Assembly (NCBI RefSeq): GCF_006539945.1
Contig: NZ_BJNZ01000005.1
Coordinates: 174,020-238,019 of the forward strand
Length of the DNA stretch: 64,000 nt
DNA from: Cellulosimicrobium cellulans
GTDB lineage: Bacteria; Actinomycetota; Actinomycetes; Actinomycetales; Cellulomonadaceae
Direction of reading: 5' to 3'
The position numbers and the translations under genes were made by a program. The stretch's first letter is position 1, and each line of letters opens with the position of its first letter. Below the pieces are notes generated by a model that was given only the letters and a program-made list of their open reading frames with translations, was not told the origin of the DNA and ran no database searches. This document shows, in pieces, positions 34,470 to 43,929 of this stretch.

Positions 34470-36080
34470 TCACGGCGTGCCGGGGCCGGCGGGTGGCTCG
34501 GAGACCCGGGCGACGATCTCGACGAGCGCTCGCTCGGCCACCGCGGGGGGCAGCACCTCCATGACCGCCATGAGCGGCGCGAGCCGGTCGGGCAGGACGG
34601 ACCGAGCCGTCCCACGGGGCTCGCCGCCGTCCGCGGCGAGCGCCGCGAGCAGCGCCTCCCAGACGGCGTCGGCGGTGGGCTCCGCCGGGGCGTCGCCCGG
34701 CGACGCGGTGAAGGCCCCGGCGAGGGCGCCGAGGACGGCGCTCACGTCCGGGCGCGGCTCGCCGCGCACGGCGTCGGCGCCCTGGACCAGCGCCGCCACG
34801 AGGTCGTCGAGGCCGGCCTCCGTCACGGGGGTGACGGTGAGGTGGGTCGTGTGCGGCAGGTGCGTGCCGTCGTCCTGCGCGAGCCCCGGCTGGGGCTGGA
34901 GGACCCACCCGAGCGACCGGACGGCGTCGGCCCACTGGTGCGGGTCGACCTGCCGCGTGGCCGGGACGGACTCGTCGCAGGCTACCGCGACGAGGGGGCC
35001 GGTCGGGTGGCCGACGACGCGCAGGCCGTCGATCCCGTCGATCGCCTCGTGCAGGGCGCGGGTCGCGCGCACGCAGCGCGCGGTGAGGGCCGTGTAGCCG
35101 GGGACGCCGAGCGCCTGGCTGACCGCCCAGGCGGCGGCGAGCGGGGCGGCCGAGCGCGAGCCCGACGTCGTCGGGTTGACCACCGGGTAGCCCGGCCAGC
35201 CCGTCGTCGCGAAGAACTGGCGGCGCTGGCGGTCGCGGCCCCGGACGAGCAGGACCGACGTGCCCTTGGGCGCGTAGCCGTATTTGTGCACGTCGGCGGA
35301 GATGCTCGTCACGCCGGGCACGGAGAAGTCGAAGGCCGGCACCTGCTCACCGCCCGCGCCCTCCCAGAACGGCAGGACCCACCCACCGACGCACGCGTCC
35401 ACGTGCACCGCGACGCCGCGCGCGGCGGCCGCGGCGGCGACCTCGGCGACCGGGTCGACGACGCCGTGCGGGTACGACGGCGCGGACACGACGACGAGCG
35501 CGACGTCGTCGTCGAGCTCCGCGACGAGGTCGGCGGCCGTGAGGGTCCCGGTCGCGGGGTCGACCGGCACGAGCGTGAGGTCGACGTCGAGGTACTGCGC
35601 GGCCTTGCGGAACGCCGCGTGCACGCTCACCGGCGCGACGACGCGCGGGCGCACCTCGGGCCGGGCCGCGCGCGCGGCGTCGCGGGCGATCTTCACCGCG
35701 AGCAGGCAGCTCTCGGTGCCGCCGGAGGTCACCGAGCCCACGACCGCGTCCGGCCCCGTGGCGGCACCGCGGAGCATGGCCCGGGCGAAGGCGACGAGCT
35801 CGGACTCCATGACGGCGACCGACGTGAACGTCGTCGGGTCGAGGCCGTTGACGGGCTGGACGGCTCGTGCGGCCGCGGCGGCGAGCTCGTCGAGCTCGGC
35901 GAGGCCCGGGTCGTAGACGTAGGACAGGACGCGGCCCCCGTGCGTGGGGGCGTCGGCGGCGCGAAGCACGGCCAACCGGTCGAGGATCCCGTCCGTGCGC
36001 AGGTGGACGTCGCCCGTCGGCGCCCCGCCGGGGCGCTCCGAGGACGGGTCAGTCGCGGGCTCGGTCGGTGGGGTGGTCAC
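34470..36080 (-). CDS. PLP-dependent decarboxylase/lyase-family protein
   Basis: This 536-aa enzyme has TSGGTESCLLAVKIARDAAR (cofactor phosphate site), HVDACVGGWVLPFWE (the Asp that holds the pyridine) and DVHKYGYAPKG, whose Lys binds PLP and which is typical of the sphingosine-phosphate-lyase/group II decarboxylase fold. The substrate is unknown; the last 100 residues are extra. The GTG start at 36080 overlaps the end of the MFS gene by 32 bp, so transport and catabolism may be linked. Confidence 0.8.
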   Translation of the reverse strand: MTTPPTEPATDPSSERPGGAPTGDVHLRTDGILDRLAVLRAADAPTHGGRVLSYVYDPGLAELDELAAAAARAVQPVNGLDPTTFTSVAVMESELVAFARAMLRGAATGPDAVVGSVTSGGTESCLLAVKIARDAARAARPEVRPRVVAPVSVHAAFRKAAQYLDVDLTLVPVDPATGTLTAADLVAELDDDVALVVVSAPSYPHGVVDPVAEVAAAAAARGVAVHVDACVGGWVLPFWEGAGGEQVPAFDFSVPGVTSISADVHKYGYAPKGTSVLLVRGRDRQRRQFFATTGWPGYPVVNPTTSGSRSAAPLAAAWAVSQALGVPGYTALTARCVRATRALHEAIDGIDGLRVVGHPTGPLVAVACDESVPATRQVDPHQWADAVRSLGWVLQPQPGLAQDDGTHLPHTTHLTVTPVTEAGLDDLVAALVQGADAVRGEPRPDVSAVLGALAGAFTASPGDAPAEPTADAVWEALLAALAADGGEPRGTARSVLPDRLAPLMAVMEVLPPAVAERALVEIVARVSEPPAGPGTP

Positions 36081-37497
36081 GCGGCAGCTCCGGTGCTGTG
36101 TTGTCGATGTCCCCCTTGCGCAGACCGTACCGTACGAGCGGTACGAGGCTCACCAGCACGAGGACCGCGGGAACGACCGAGAACGCCAGGGCGATGCCGT
36201 CGACGGCGACGTCCGGCTGCGCGACGGTCTCGCCGGCGCGCGTCGACACGTAGCCCGTGACCCCGAGGACGAGCGAGAGCACGGCGGCGCCGAGCGCCAT
36301 GCCGGTGGTCTCGCCCGCCGTCCAGACGCCGCTGAACGCCCCGCCGCGGCCCTCGCCGTGCGTGCGCGCGTCGTGGGCGATGACGTCCGGGAGCATCGCG
36401 AGGGGGAGCGCCTGCATGCCGGCGTAGGCGATCCCGGCGAGCGCCGTCGGCACGTACACCCAGGCGCCGGGGGACCACAGGAGCGGGATCATCCCGAGCG
36501 CGGCGACGGCGAAGAGCACGGTGGCCACGACGAAGCCGCGCTCCTTCCCGTCGCGGCGCGCGAGCCGGGTCCACAGGGGCATGCAGAGCAGGGCGGGGGC
36601 GATGAGTGCGGCGAAGAGGTAGCTCACCGCGGCCTCGTCGTGCAGCACGTAGCGGGCGACGTACGCCGCGCCCGCGAGCATGAGGCCGGTGGCGACCGCC
36701 TGGAGGAAGAACGCGGCGAGCAGCGTGCGGAACGGCCGTGAGCGGCGCAGCGCGTCGAACGCCTCGCGGACCGCGAGGGTCCACGCGCGCGCGGCGGACG
36801 TCGAGGCGGCGGGAGCGAGCGGCGTCGTGCCCCCGACCGGCGCCGAGTCACCCGTGGTGCCCCAGCGGCTGGTCCGGGGGGCGACGCGCGTGGCGACGAG
36901 CATGCCCGCGCCGATGACCACGCCGGACACGACGCCCATGACGAGGTAGCCCGAGGTCGAGTCGCCGCCCCCGCGCAGCGCGGGCCCGCCGGCGCCGAAC
37001 AGCAGGATGGCGAACGCGAGCGCCGCGACGCGCCACGCGAGCAGCCGCGTGCGGCCGTCGTAGGTGGGGTCGAGCTCGGCCGGCAGGGCGATGTAGGGGA
37101 CCTGGAAGAGGGAGAACGACGTCGCGGCGAGGAGGAACGCGACGAGCACCCAGATCGCCGCGGCGGTCGGTCCCGCCGCGGCGGGGACGGCGAAGGTCAG
37201 CGCGAAGAAGACGGGCAGCGTGAGGGCGCCGATCGTCATGAAGCGTCGGCGCGAGCCGGTGCGGGCGAGGTCGCGGTCGGAGCCGTACCCGATGAACGGG
37301 TCGATGACGACGTCCCAGACCTTCGCCCCGGTCACGATGAGACCCGCGGCCGCGGCGGGGACCGCGAGCGCGTCGGTCAGGTACACGAGCAGCACGAGGC
37401 CGGGCAGGGTGCCGAAGCCCCCGGTGCCGACGGAGCCGGCGGCGTAGCCGGCGATCGTGGCGCGCGAGAGCCGAGGGGAGGTGGTGGCGTTCGTCAC
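36049..37497 (-). CDS. MFS/GPH-type transporter
   Basis: This 482-aa protein has about 12 membrane helices and the glycoside-pentoside-hexuronide (MelB-like) motif WDVVIDPFIGYGSDR (about 59-73). It may import a sugar or related solute with a cation. GTG 37497 lies 6 nt after TACGCT on the minus strand, so it is probably leaderless. It is the first gene of a pair with the PLP enzyme. Confidence 0.82.
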   Translation of the reverse strand: MTNATTSPRLSRATIAGYAAGSVGTGGFGTLPGLVLLVYLTDALAVPAAAAGLIVTGAKVWDVVIDPFIGYGSDRDLARTGSRRRFMTIGALTLPVFFALTFAVPAAAGPTAAAIWVLVAFLLAATSFSLFQVPYIALPAELDPTYDGRTRLLAWRVAALAFAILLFGAGGPALRGGGDSTSGYLVMGVVSGVVIGAGMLVATRVAPRTSRWGTTGDSAPVGGTTPLAPAASTSAARAWTLAVREAFDALRRSRPFRTLLAAFFLQAVATGLMLAGAAYVARYVLHDEAAVSYLFAALIAPALLCMPLWTRLARRDGKERGFVVATVLFAVAALGMIPLLWSPGAWVYVPTALAGIAYAGMQALPLAMLPDVIAHDARTHGEGRGGAFSGVWTAGETTGMALGAAVLSLVLGVTGYVSTRAGETVAQPDVAVDGIALAFSVVPAVLVLVSLVPLVRYGLRKGDIDNTAPELPRDHPTDRARD

Positions 37498-37626
37498 AGG
37501 GGCAGCGTAGAGGCTGGTCGGGCGAGCGGCGGGCCGGGGCACGTGCCGCACAGGGGCGAGGGGAATACGTGGGGGAGGATCGTTGCTCTACGAGGCAGAC
37601 ACCCCACCGTCCCAGGAGGATCATCC

Positions 37627-38010
37627 ATGGCCACGCAGACGCTCACCGAGTCCACCTTCGAGCAGACGATCACAGAGAACGACATCGTCCTCGTCGACTT
37701 CTGGGCCGACTGGTGCGGACCGTGCAAGATGTTCGCCCCCGTGTTCGAGGCGTCGTCGGAGGAGAACCCGGACGTGGTGCACGGCAAGATCGACACCGAG
37801 GCCGAGCGCGGCCTCGCCGCGGCCGCGAACATCACGTCGATCCCGACGCTCATGGCCTTCCGCGAGGGCATCCTCGTCTTCTCCCAGCCCGGCGCGCTCC
37901 CCGCTCCCGCGCTCAAGCAGGTCGTGGACGCCGTCAAGGGCCTCGACATGGAGGACGTCCGTCGCCAGATCGCCGCGGCGAACGACGGGTCCCCGGCGCA
38001 GGACGCCTGA
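37627..38010 (+). CDS. Thioredoxin
   Basis: This 127-aa protein has the active site WADWCGPCKMFAPVF (about 27-41) and the cis-Pro in SIPTLMAFREG. It reduces disulfides in the cytoplasm. ATG 37627 follows AGGAGG. The last 15 residues extend past the usual thioredoxin fold. A terminator follows at 38028-38063. Confidence 0.93.
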   Translation: MATQTLTESTFEQTITENDIVLVDFWADWCGPCKMFAPVFEASSEENPDVVHGKIDTEAERGLAAAANITSIPTLMAFREGILVFSQPGALPAPALKQVVDAVKGLDMEDVRRQIAAANDGSPAQDA

Positions 38011-38027
38011 CCCGGACTCCGCGCACA

Positions 38028-38063
38028 CGAACGGCCCGGCACCTCGAGGTGCCGGGCCGTTCG
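38028..38063 (+). terminator. Terminator after the thioredoxin gene
   Basis: A perfect 16-bp stem (38028-38043 with 38048-38063) with a TCGA loop lies 17 nt after the stop. Confidence 0.8.
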
Positions 38064-38115
38064 CGTCTCGGTCAGAGGCCGTCGTGCGCGCGCAGGATGC
38101 GCCTCGACGGAAGAA

Positions 38116-38158
38116 GCCGGTGCCCGCACCGGCAGGGGGCAATGGTGCGGGCACCGGC
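38116..38158. terminator. 15-bp stem-loop between thioredoxin and tRNA-Leu
   Basis: GCCGGTGCCCGCACC (38116-38130) pairs perfectly with 38144-38158 around a 13-nt loop. It lies downstream of the tRNA-Leu gene on the minus strand and could end that transcript. Confidence 0.6.
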
Positions 38159-38179
38159 TCTGAACTGAGGCTAGCCGTC

Positions 38180-38201
38180 CAACTGGACGAGCGTCCAGTT
38201 G
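38180..38201. repeat. 9-bp palindrome next to tRNA-Leu
   Basis: CAACTGGAC (38180-38188) pairs with 38193-38201 around GAGC. It lies 34 nt beyond the 3' end of the tRNA and may help transcript end formation. Confidence 0.45.
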
Positions 38202-38234
38202 TTGGCCGGGTGAAAGCTCCCGGAGAGTGGACGG

Positions 38235-38316
38235 TGCGCGAGGCGGGACTCGAACCCGCACGTCCGAGGACACCAGGACCTAAACCTGGCGCGGCTGCCA
38301 GTTACGCCACTCGCGC
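38235..38316 (-). tRNA. tRNA-Leu (anticodon TAG)
   Basis: The 82-nt gene has a 7-bp acceptor stem GCGCGAG/CTCGCGC, an anticodon loop TTTAGGT flanked by CCAGG/CCTGG, a long variable arm typical of class II tRNAs and the T-arm GCGGGTTCGAGTCCCGC. CCA is not encoded. Confidence 0.93.
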
Positions 38317-38333
38317 GCGGAGGTCAGTCTACG

Positions 38334-38407
38334 GCGCGAGCGCTGCGTCCCTGGTCGGGCGATGCGTCCGGGGACGCAGCGCTCGCGCGGGGACGCAGCG
38401 CTCGCGC
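38334..38407. repeat. 18-bp repeat: one inverted and two direct copies
   Basis: GGGACGCAGCGCTCGCGC occurs at 38371-38388 and again at 38390-38407; its exact reverse complement is at 38334-38351. The left arm can therefore pair with either right copy. It lies between the tRNA-Leu promoter side and the bcp stop, so it may serve as the bcp terminator or be a mobile palindrome. Confidence 0.8.
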
Positions 38408-38415
38408 AGCGACGA

Positions 38416-38892
38416 CTACTTCGGGTCGATCCCCAGGTCCCGGCGGAGCTTGGCCACGTGGCCCGTCGCCTTGACGTTGTACTGCGCGAGCTCGACCCGG
38501 CCCTCCGGGTCGACGACGACCGTCGAGCGGATGACGCCCACGACCGTCTTGCCGTAGAGCTTCTTCTCGCCCCACGCGCCGTAGGCCTCCAGGACCGTCT
38601 TGTCGACGTCGGAGACGAGCGGGAACGTGAGGTGCTCGGCCTCGACGAACGCCGCGATCTTGTCCACGGGGTCGGGGGAGACGCCGACGACCGAGTACCC
38701 CGCGCCCTGGAGCGAGGCGAGGCTGTCGCGGAAGTCGCACGCCTCGGTCGTGCAGCCGGGGGTGCCGGCGGCCGGGTAGAAGTACACGACGACGTGCTTG
38801 CCGCGCAGGTCGGAGAGCGTGACGGTGCTGCCGTCGGCGGCGGGCAGGGTGAAGTCGGGAGCGGTGTCGCCGACGGTGAGGCGCGTGGACAT
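38416..38892 (-). CDS. bcp: Thioredoxin-dependent thiol peroxidase (Bcp type)
   Basis: This 158-aa peroxiredoxin reduces peroxides with thioredoxin. The peroxidatic site reads PAAGTPGCTTEACDFRD with the peroxidatic and resolving Cys five residues apart. The start has GAAGGAGAT upstream. Its reductant, thioredoxin, is encoded about 900 bases away. Confidence 0.93.
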   Translation of the reverse strand: MSTRLTVGDTAPDFTLPAADGSTVTLSDLRGKHVVVYFYPAAGTPGCTTEACDFRDSLASLQGAGYSVVGVSPDPVDKIAAFVEAEHLTFPLVSDVDKTVLEAYGAWGEKKLYGKTVVGVIRSTVVVDPEGRVELAQYNVKATGHVAKLRRDLGIDPK

Positions 38893-38966
38893 GGATCTCC
38901 TTCGGTCCGGCCAGGGTGTGGGTTCGAGCGTAGGTGAGGTGTCGTGGCACCGGTAGCGTTGTGGCT

Positions 38967-39338
38967 GTGAGCAAGACGACGCCCGCTACCCCCTCGACCC
39001 CCTCGCCCCGCCCGTCCTCGGCCCGTGACCTGCCGATCCGGATGCTGCACGACCGCCTGCTCGTCGACCCGGAGGTCGACGGGAGCGAGCGGCAGAGCTC
39101 GGCGGGCCTCGTCATCCCCGCGACGGCGGTCGGTCCCAAGCGCCTGTCGTGGGCCGTCGTCGTCGCCGCCGGTGAGCACGTGCGCCAGGTGGCGGTGGGC
39201 GACCGCGTGCTGTTCGACCCGGACGATCGCGCGGAGGTCGAGCTCGGGGGGCGGGACCTCGTGCTGCTGCGCGAGCGCGACGTGCACGCCGTCTCCCAGG
39301 AGCTCGAGGAGGACGGCCCGACCGGCCTGTACCTCTGA
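38967..39338 (+). CDS. GroES-like co-chaperonin-fold protein
   Basis: This 123-aa protein contains LPIRMLHDRLLVDPE, SSAGLVIPATAVGPKRLSWA, VGDRVLFDP and LVLLRERDVHAV, the order of segments seen in GroES, after a 30-residue Pro/Ser/Thr-rich N-terminus. It lacks the usual mobile-loop sequence, so it may not be a true chaperonin lid. GTG 38967 lies 7 nt after TAGCGT and is probably leaderless. It is divergent from bcp. Confidence 0.75.
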   Translation: MSKTTPATPSTPSPRPSSARDLPIRMLHDRLLVDPEVDGSERQSSAGLVIPATAVGPKRLSWAVVVAAGEHVRQVAVGDRVLFDPDDRAEVELGGRDLVLLRERDVHAVSQELEEDGPTGLYL

Positions 39339-39452
39339 ACCGTCCCGGGGTTCGTCGCCGGACGGGGCGCCGGGTGCTGTCGCCGACGTCACACGGGAGC
39401 GGGCGGAACGGATTTTCCCGGCGCGCCCTCGGCTGCTAGTGTTTTCTCTCGC

Positions 39453-39528
<76 letters not shown>

Positions 39529-39652
39529 CCACCGATCGGGCCGTCCGCATGGCGGGCGGCCTGAGCCGTGCCGGTCGAGGGACCGGGACGGCGGCGGGAG
39601 CGGAACTCCTCGTGCAGGACGGCTCGCGGCCGCTGGTAGTGTTCCCTCTCGC

Positions 39653-39725
<73 letters not shown>

Positions 39726-40001
39726 CCCTTCCTGACCAGGCCGTCCACCCTCCGGGTGGGCGGCCTGCGTCGTCCCGGGCCCCGCACCGCCCTCGGAGCG
39801 CGCGACCCCCGCTGGGCGCTCTGCCCTCCGTCCTCCTTCCGTCGCCGTGACGGGCACCGGAACGACGTGCACCGTTCGGACGGCGTTCGTCCCGGCTCGT
39901 CCGAGAGTTCACCCGTGCCCGGAATGGTCCGCTACGGGTGCGCCCGCCGCGGACGTCGGACCGGTCGTGCCCTCGCCTGTCGACGACGAAAGGACACACC
40001 G

Positions 40002-43000
40002 ATGCGCACGCCCGTGCACACGCCCCGCACCCGGAGAAGACGCCGAGGGCTCGCCGCCGTGGTCGGAGCGAGCCTCGCCGTGGGGGCCGCGCTCCCCGTG
40101 ACGGCGGCCGGGGCCGCCGACCGGGCGCCGACGCAGAGCGCCGCCGCGGCGACCGAGGAGCCGAGCGGGACGCCGGTGCTCCACCCCACGCCGGGGACGT
40201 ACCTGGACGGCACGGTGACCGTCACGGCGCAGCCCGTCCTGGCCGGCGACCCGGTCCGTGAGCTGGCCGTCGACGGCCAGCCGCTCGCGGGCGCCACGGC
40301 GACCCCCGCCACGTCGCGTCTCCTGTTCGACGTGGGCAGCAACTCGATCGAGAAGCGCTACGGCAGCCACGTGCTCGTCAACGGCACGCGCCTCGAGCTC
40401 GACCGCGACATGGTCTCCGAGCGCGTGGCGCTCGACGTGCCGAACGACCTGCTCGTCCAGGGGGAGAACGCGGTGCGGTTCGTCGTGGGCGCCGTCCCCA
40501 CGTCGTGCGGCTCGAACTACGACGACTTCGACGTCACCGAGGTCTCGCTCGAGCTGCTCGGCGAGGTCGCCGACGGCTCGGGCAACCGTTTCACCTACCA
40601 GTTCGGCGACGGCTCGTGCGGGACGAACACGTCCCGCGTCGTGACGGCCGACCTGACGTTCACGGTCGCCCAGGACCCGGCCGCGACGACCGGCCTCGCG
40701 GCGGAGCTCGACACGACGACGCTCGAGAACGGCGCGCACACCCTCACGGCCACGACCGCGTCGGGCCAGACCGCGACGAGCGGCGTGACCGTGAACAACT
40801 CCGCGCCCGGCGCACCGGCCCTGACGCCGGCGGACGGCGAGCTCCTCAACGGCACGCGGACCGTGCTCGCGACCCCGCCCGCCGGCGGCGACGCGCCGAC
40901 CGGGATCGAGGTGGACGGCGCTCCGCTCACCACGACCACGACGCTCGGCGCCGGCTCGTCGCAGTTCGTCTTCAGCGTCGGCTCGAACTCGATCGAGGCC
41001 CGCTACACGAACCACCTGCTCGTGAACGGCCAGCGCATCGACCTCGTCGACCGCGACTACGTGAGCGAGACCGTGCGCGTCGACGTGCCCAACGCCTTCC
41101 TCGCCGCCGGGCGGAACACCGTCCGGTTCGTCACGGGCACCTACCCGACCGCGTGCGGCGACAACCGGGACGACTTCGCGATCTCGGGCATCGGCCTCGA
41201 GCCGAGCCACGGCACCGCGACCCCGGTCGACGTCGCGTCGTCGTACTCGCTCGGCGACGGCGACTGCGGCTCGAGCACGACCAAGCCGCGCGAGGCCGTC
41301 CTCACGTTCGACGTCGTCCCCGCCGCCGACGCCCCGGCGCCCGGCCTGCGCGCAGAGCTCGACACCGCGGCCGTCGCCGACGGCGAGCACGTCCTGACCT
41401 CCTCGACCGCGGCGGGCGCCACGGCTCGCCGCACGGTCACGACCGACAACACGGGCCCCGCCGTCGTGGCGAGCACGCCCGCCGCCGGAGCCGAGCTCGC
41501 CACGGCGACCAGCCTCGCCGTCGAGCTCACCGACGCCTCGGGCGTGCTCGAGGGCCCGTCCGTCACGCTCGACGGCGAGGTCGTCGAGACGGGCGCGCTC
41601 GTCGGCCCGGGCCTCGAGCCCGGGGCGCACGCGCTCGTCGTCACGGCGACGGACGTGCTGGGCAACGCGAGCTCGCACGAGATCGGCTTCACGAGCCTCG
41701 GCGTCCCCGACGTCCCGACCGACCTGATGCCCGCGACGGGGACGACCGGTGTCGAGGGCTCCGTCGAGCTCGGCGCGCGTGTCAGCGCCCCCGGCGGCGG
41801 CGACGTCACGGCGACGTTCGCGCGCGCCGAGGTGCGCTCGCCCGTCGTCGCGGCGCAGGGCGAGACCGCCGAGGTGCCCACCGACGTGCTGCACGTCGAG
41901 GGCGAGAGCCCGGCCGACGTCGACGCGCTCGTCCCGGGCGACGGCGCGACGCTCGACGCGGCGCCCGCCGCCGACGTCGCGTTCCAGCGCTTCGAGATCC
42001 CGGCCGAGGGTGACGTGGCCGGGCAGACCGTCCGCTGGGACGGCGTGATCGACCCGCAGCGCCTCGCGACGCTCCACGTCTGGGACGGCGCGGCGTGGGA
42101 GGCGCTCGTCTCCGCACGCGGTGCCGTCGAGGGGCCGACGAGCCTGACCGCGACGCTGTCCGCGCGGCACGCGACGCAGGGGACGGTGCACGTCCTCGTC
42201 ACCGGAACCGACCCGTTCGCCGACGACATCGACGACGGCGTCGGCACCGAGGAGCCGACGTCGTTCGCGGACCGCGACGCGTACGACTTCTCGATGGTCC
42301 ACTTCACGGACACGCAGTACCTGTCCGAGGGGGCCGTCGAGCAGGAGACCGCCGAGGAGCGTGCGGTCTGGGCGAAGACCTACACCGACCTCGTGCAGTG
42401 GGTCGTCGACAACGCCGACGAACGCGGCATCGAGTACGTCGCGCACACGGGTGACATCGTCGAGAACTACACGCGCACGCCGGCGGACGACGCGATGGTG
42501 GCCCAGGTCCGCGGCGAGTACGAGTTCTCGTCGTCCGCCCAGCGCCTGCTCGACGACGCGGGCATCCCCAACGGCGTCCTGGCGGGCAACCACGACAACC
42601 TCACGGGCTCCGACAACGGTCCCGGCGCGCTCTACAACGCGTACTACGGCCCGGAGCGGTACGAGGCGCTGTCGGCCGGGTGGCAGGACGCGTCCTACGG
42701 CGGCCCGTGGCGCGAGGGCGACAACCAGAACCACTACGACCTGTTCACGGCCGGCGGCCTGGACTTCGTCGCGGTGTACCTCTCGTACGGCGTGACCGAC
42801 GAGGAGGCCGCCTGGGCCGACGGCGTGCTGGAGCAGTTCGCCGACCGCAACGCGATCCTGCTCGCGCACGACTACCTCGCGCCGAGCACCAACCCCGACG
42901 GCCGCGGGGCCCCGTTCTCCACCCCGGACGGGCGCCTGCTGTACTCGAAGGTCGTCGAGCCGAACCCGAACGTCTTCCTCGTGCTCTCCGGCCACGAGCA

Positions 43001-43808
43001 CGGCGTGGGGATCAACGTGAAGCGCGACGTCGGCACGCCGGGCAACGGCGTCGTCGAGCTGCTCGCGGACTACCAGTTCTACGAGGTCACCGCCCAGGAG
43101 GCCGGCCTCACCGAGATCGGCGGCTACGCGCCCGACCAGGGCCTGCGGCTCGGGTCGAGCTACCTGCGCCTGCTCCAGTTCGACGTCGACCGCTCCGAGC
43201 TCGTCGTCGACACGTACTCGCCGTGGCTCGAGAACTTCGGCGCCACCGAGTACGACGACCGCCAGCGCTACAACGGGCTCGAGGACGACTTCACGGTGCC
43301 GGTCGACCTCACGACCCGCACGACCACGCTCGTGACCGACGCCGTGGCGCTCTACGCCCCGGCCGAGGAGATCGGGAGCGTCTCCGTCCCGTCGGGCGAG
43401 GTCGCGCGCGTGACCTGGGACGGCCTCGACGCCGGGGCCCTGCACGCGTGGGTCGTCACGGCGACGAGCGCGGGCGGCGGCACGGCGGTCTCGCCGGTCA
43501 CCACGTTCACGACGGCTTCCGCCCAGGACGGCCTCGTCGTCTCGACGACGGCGCGCAGCCAGTGCCTCGCGGGCAAGGCCTACGTCGCGGTCCGCGCCCT
43601 CAACGCGGACACCGTGCCGGTCGACGTCACGCTGAGCACGCCCTACGGCGAGCGCACCGTGACGGGCGTGCAGCCCGGCGCGTCGGCGTACCAGTCGTTC
43701 GCGGTGCGCTCGACGCAGGTGGCCGCGGGCAGCGTCCACGTGGCCGCGACCGGCGACGGCCGCACGTTCGCGGGCGACGTCGCGTTCGACGCGCTGTCGT
43801 GCGGCTGA
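40002..43808 (+). CDS. Large secreted metallophosphoesterase with duplicated beta domains
   Basis: This 1268-aa protein starts at ATG 40002 (GAAAGGAC upstream) with a signal peptide (about 1-43). Two homologous units follow, with VGSNSIEKRYGSHVLVNG at about 111 and VGSNSIEARYTNHLLVNG at about 326. Then come Ig-like domains (about 480-690), a calcineurin-like phosphoesterase domain (HFTDTQY 767-773, HTGDIVEN, GNHDN 862-866, GHEHG about 997) and a C-terminal beta domain. There is no sorting signal. The first motif has Gln where classic enzymes have His (DTQ), as in one subgroup. It probably cleaves extracellular phosphoesters. The substrate is unknown. Confidence 0.85.
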   Translation: MRTPVHTPRTRRRRRGLAAVVGASLAVGAALPVTAAGAADRAPTQSAAAATEEPSGTPVLHPTPGTYLDGTVTVTAQPVLAGDPVRELAVDGQPLAGATATPATSRLLFDVGSNSIEKRYGSHVLVNGTRLELDRDMVSERVALDVPNDLLVQGENAVRFVVGAVPTSCGSNYDDFDVTEVSLELLGEVADGSGNRFTYQFGDGSCGTNTSRVVTADLTFTVAQDPAATTGLAAELDTTTLENGAHTLTATTASGQTATSGVTVNNSAPGAPALTPADGELLNGTRTVLATPPAGGDAPTGIEVDGAPLTTTTTLGAGSSQFVFSVGSNSIEARYTNHLLVNGQRIDLVDRDYVSETVRVDVPNAFLAAGRNTVRFVTGTYPTACGDNRDDFAISGIGLEPSHGTATPVDVASSYSLGDGDCGSSTTKPREAVLTFDVVPAADAPAPGLRAELDTAAVADGEHVLTSSTAAGATARRTVTTDNTGPAVVASTPAAGAELATATSLAVELTDASGVLEGPSVTLDGEVVETGALVGPGLEPGAHALVVTATDVLGNASSHEIGFTSLGVPDVPTDLMPATGTTGVEGSVELGARVSAPGGGDVTATFARAEVRSPVVAAQGETAEVPTDVLHVEGESPADVDALVPGDGATLDAAPAADVAFQRFEIPAEGDVAGQTVRWDGVIDPQRLATLHVWDGAAWEALVSARGAVEGPTSLTATLSARHATQGTVHVLVTGTDPFADDIDDGVGTEEPTSFADRDAYDFSMVHFTDTQYLSEGAVEQETAEERAVWAKTYTDLVQWVVDNADERGIEYVAHTGDIVENYTRTPADDAMVAQVRGEYEFSSSAQRLLDDAGIPNGVLAGNHDNLTGSDNGPGALYNAYYGPERYEALSAGWQDASYGGPWREGDNQNHYDLFTAGGLDFVAVYLSYGVTDEEAAWADGVLEQFADRNAILLAHDYLAPSTNPDGRGAPFSTPDGRLLYSKVVEPNPNVFLVLSGHEHGVGINVKRDVGTPGNGVVELLADYQFYEVTAQEAGLTEIGGYAPDQGLRLGSSYLRLLQFDVDRSELVVDTYSPWLENFGATEYDDRQRYNGLEDDFTVPVDLTTRTTTLVTDAVALYAPAEEIGSVSVPSGEVARVTWDGLDAGALHAWVVTATSAGGGTAVSPVTTFTTASAQDGLVVSTTARSQCLAGKAYVAVRALNADTVPVDVTLSTPYGERTVTGVQPGASAYQSFAVRSTQVAAGSVHVAATGDGRTFAGDVAFDALSCG

Positions 43809-43866
43809 TCCGTGCGCCCCGCGGGCGCGGGGTGACCCGGTGACGCGCGACGCCGAGAGGTGAGCA

Positions 43867-43898
43867 GTGGCCCCCGAGCACTCGAGCTCGGGGGCCAC
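43867..43898. terminator. Bidirectional terminator between phosphoesterase and SDR genes
   Basis: A 13-bp perfect stem (43867-43879 with 43886-43898) with a 6-nt loop lies between convergent genes. Confidence 0.8.
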
Positions 43899-43929
43899 GT
43901 CACCGTTCACGGCCTGGTGGCCGCCGAGG

